Assembly: GCA_016213505.1 (NCBI GenBank)
Contig: JACRAF010000002.1
Span: 24,272 to 88,271 of the forward strand
Direction: 5' to 3'
Origin: Devosia nanyangense
GTDB lineage: Bacteria; Pseudomonadota; Alphaproteobacteria; Rhizobiales; Devosiaceae
DNA length: 64,000 nt
Shown here piece after piece: positions 63,942 to 64,000 of this stretch (the stretch's first letter is position 1; every line of letters starts with the position of its first letter). A program made the position numbers and the translations under genes. The notes beneath the pieces are model-generated. The model ran no database searches. It saw only the letters and a program-made list of their open reading frames with translations, and was not told the DNA's origin.

Positions 63942-64000
63942 TCTCCGCGGCGGGGGTGTCGGAACCGTTCGGTCAAAGCGGCAAGAGCCGGTAAGCCGAA

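Noticed and set aside
63629..64000. Possible structural RNA gene (6S, RNase P, tmRNA or tRNA) upstream of rpsB
   Set aside because: Strong hairpins exist but none of the conserved core sequences of these RNAs could be found by eye.

Overview
The window is a high-GC stretch of an alphaproteobacterial chromosome. Gene content and order point to the Hyphomicrobiales (Rhizobiales), and my best guess is a Devosia-like organism. The supporting features are the order eno-ftsB-pdhA-pdhB-pdhC-lpdA-lipA-coq10-cinA-ispDF-dusB-ntrB-ntrC, E1-beta and E2 subunits that both carry lipoyl domains, a fused ispDF, lpxI instead of lpxH, GTTC-N7-GTTC SOS boxes at lexA, and RIME-like palindromic repeats. No rRNA, tRNA, CRISPR array or intact mobile element was seen.

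Region by region. 1-3.0 kb: the start of a large AsmA/YhdP-like envelope protein, a peroxiredoxin and an M23 peptidase. 3.0-8.4 kb: ntrC, ntrB and dusB leftward, ispDF and cinA rightward. 8.4-11.65 kb: an accessory insert at the 3' end of coq10, holding an orphan PIN-domain gene, a displaced second copy of the coq10 3' end, a scrap of a DNA adenine methylase gene and a secreted cysteine-containing protein. 11.65-23.5 kb: a long leftward block with the pyruvate dehydrogenase genes, lipoate synthase, coq10, ftsB and enolase, interrupted by a Uma2 gene, a deaminase, a SGNH hydrolase, a GNAT gene and small membrane proteins. 23.5-30.7 kb: an accessory zone with msrA, a UDG-like gene, two glutathione peroxidases separated by repeats, a TetR/GST divergent pair with visible operators, GNAT and VOC genes, and an unknown zinc-motif protein. 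30.7-33.8 kb: pyrG, secG and tpiA leftward. 33.9-43.0 kb: ppiD, trpEGDC, moaC, moeA and lexA rightward, with an APH-like gene opposed. 43.1-45.5 kb: a 2-keto-3-deoxygalactonate cassette. 45.5-50.6 kb: comEC, gltX and gltA. 50.6-63.6 kb: the conserved leftward envelope and translation block rpsB-tsf-pyrH-frr-uppS-cdsA-rseP-bamA-lpxD-fabZ-lpxA-lpxI-lpxB.

The genes mostly serve core metabolism: pyruvate to acetyl-CoA and citrate, isoprenoid precursors, tryptophan, molybdenum cofactor, lipid A and outer-membrane assembly. The most interesting material lies in repeats and junctions. Palindromic repeats are read in frame as protein linkers in PdhB and PdhC. RIME-like elements supply the stop codons of two genes. 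The coq10 3' end is duplicated around an insertion scar. The interval between cdsA and rseP, where many relatives carry dxr, holds no gene, and rseP there lacks a normal start codon where one is expected. I did not find a convincing complete new multi-gene system; the orphan genes and the repeat and junction features are the leads.
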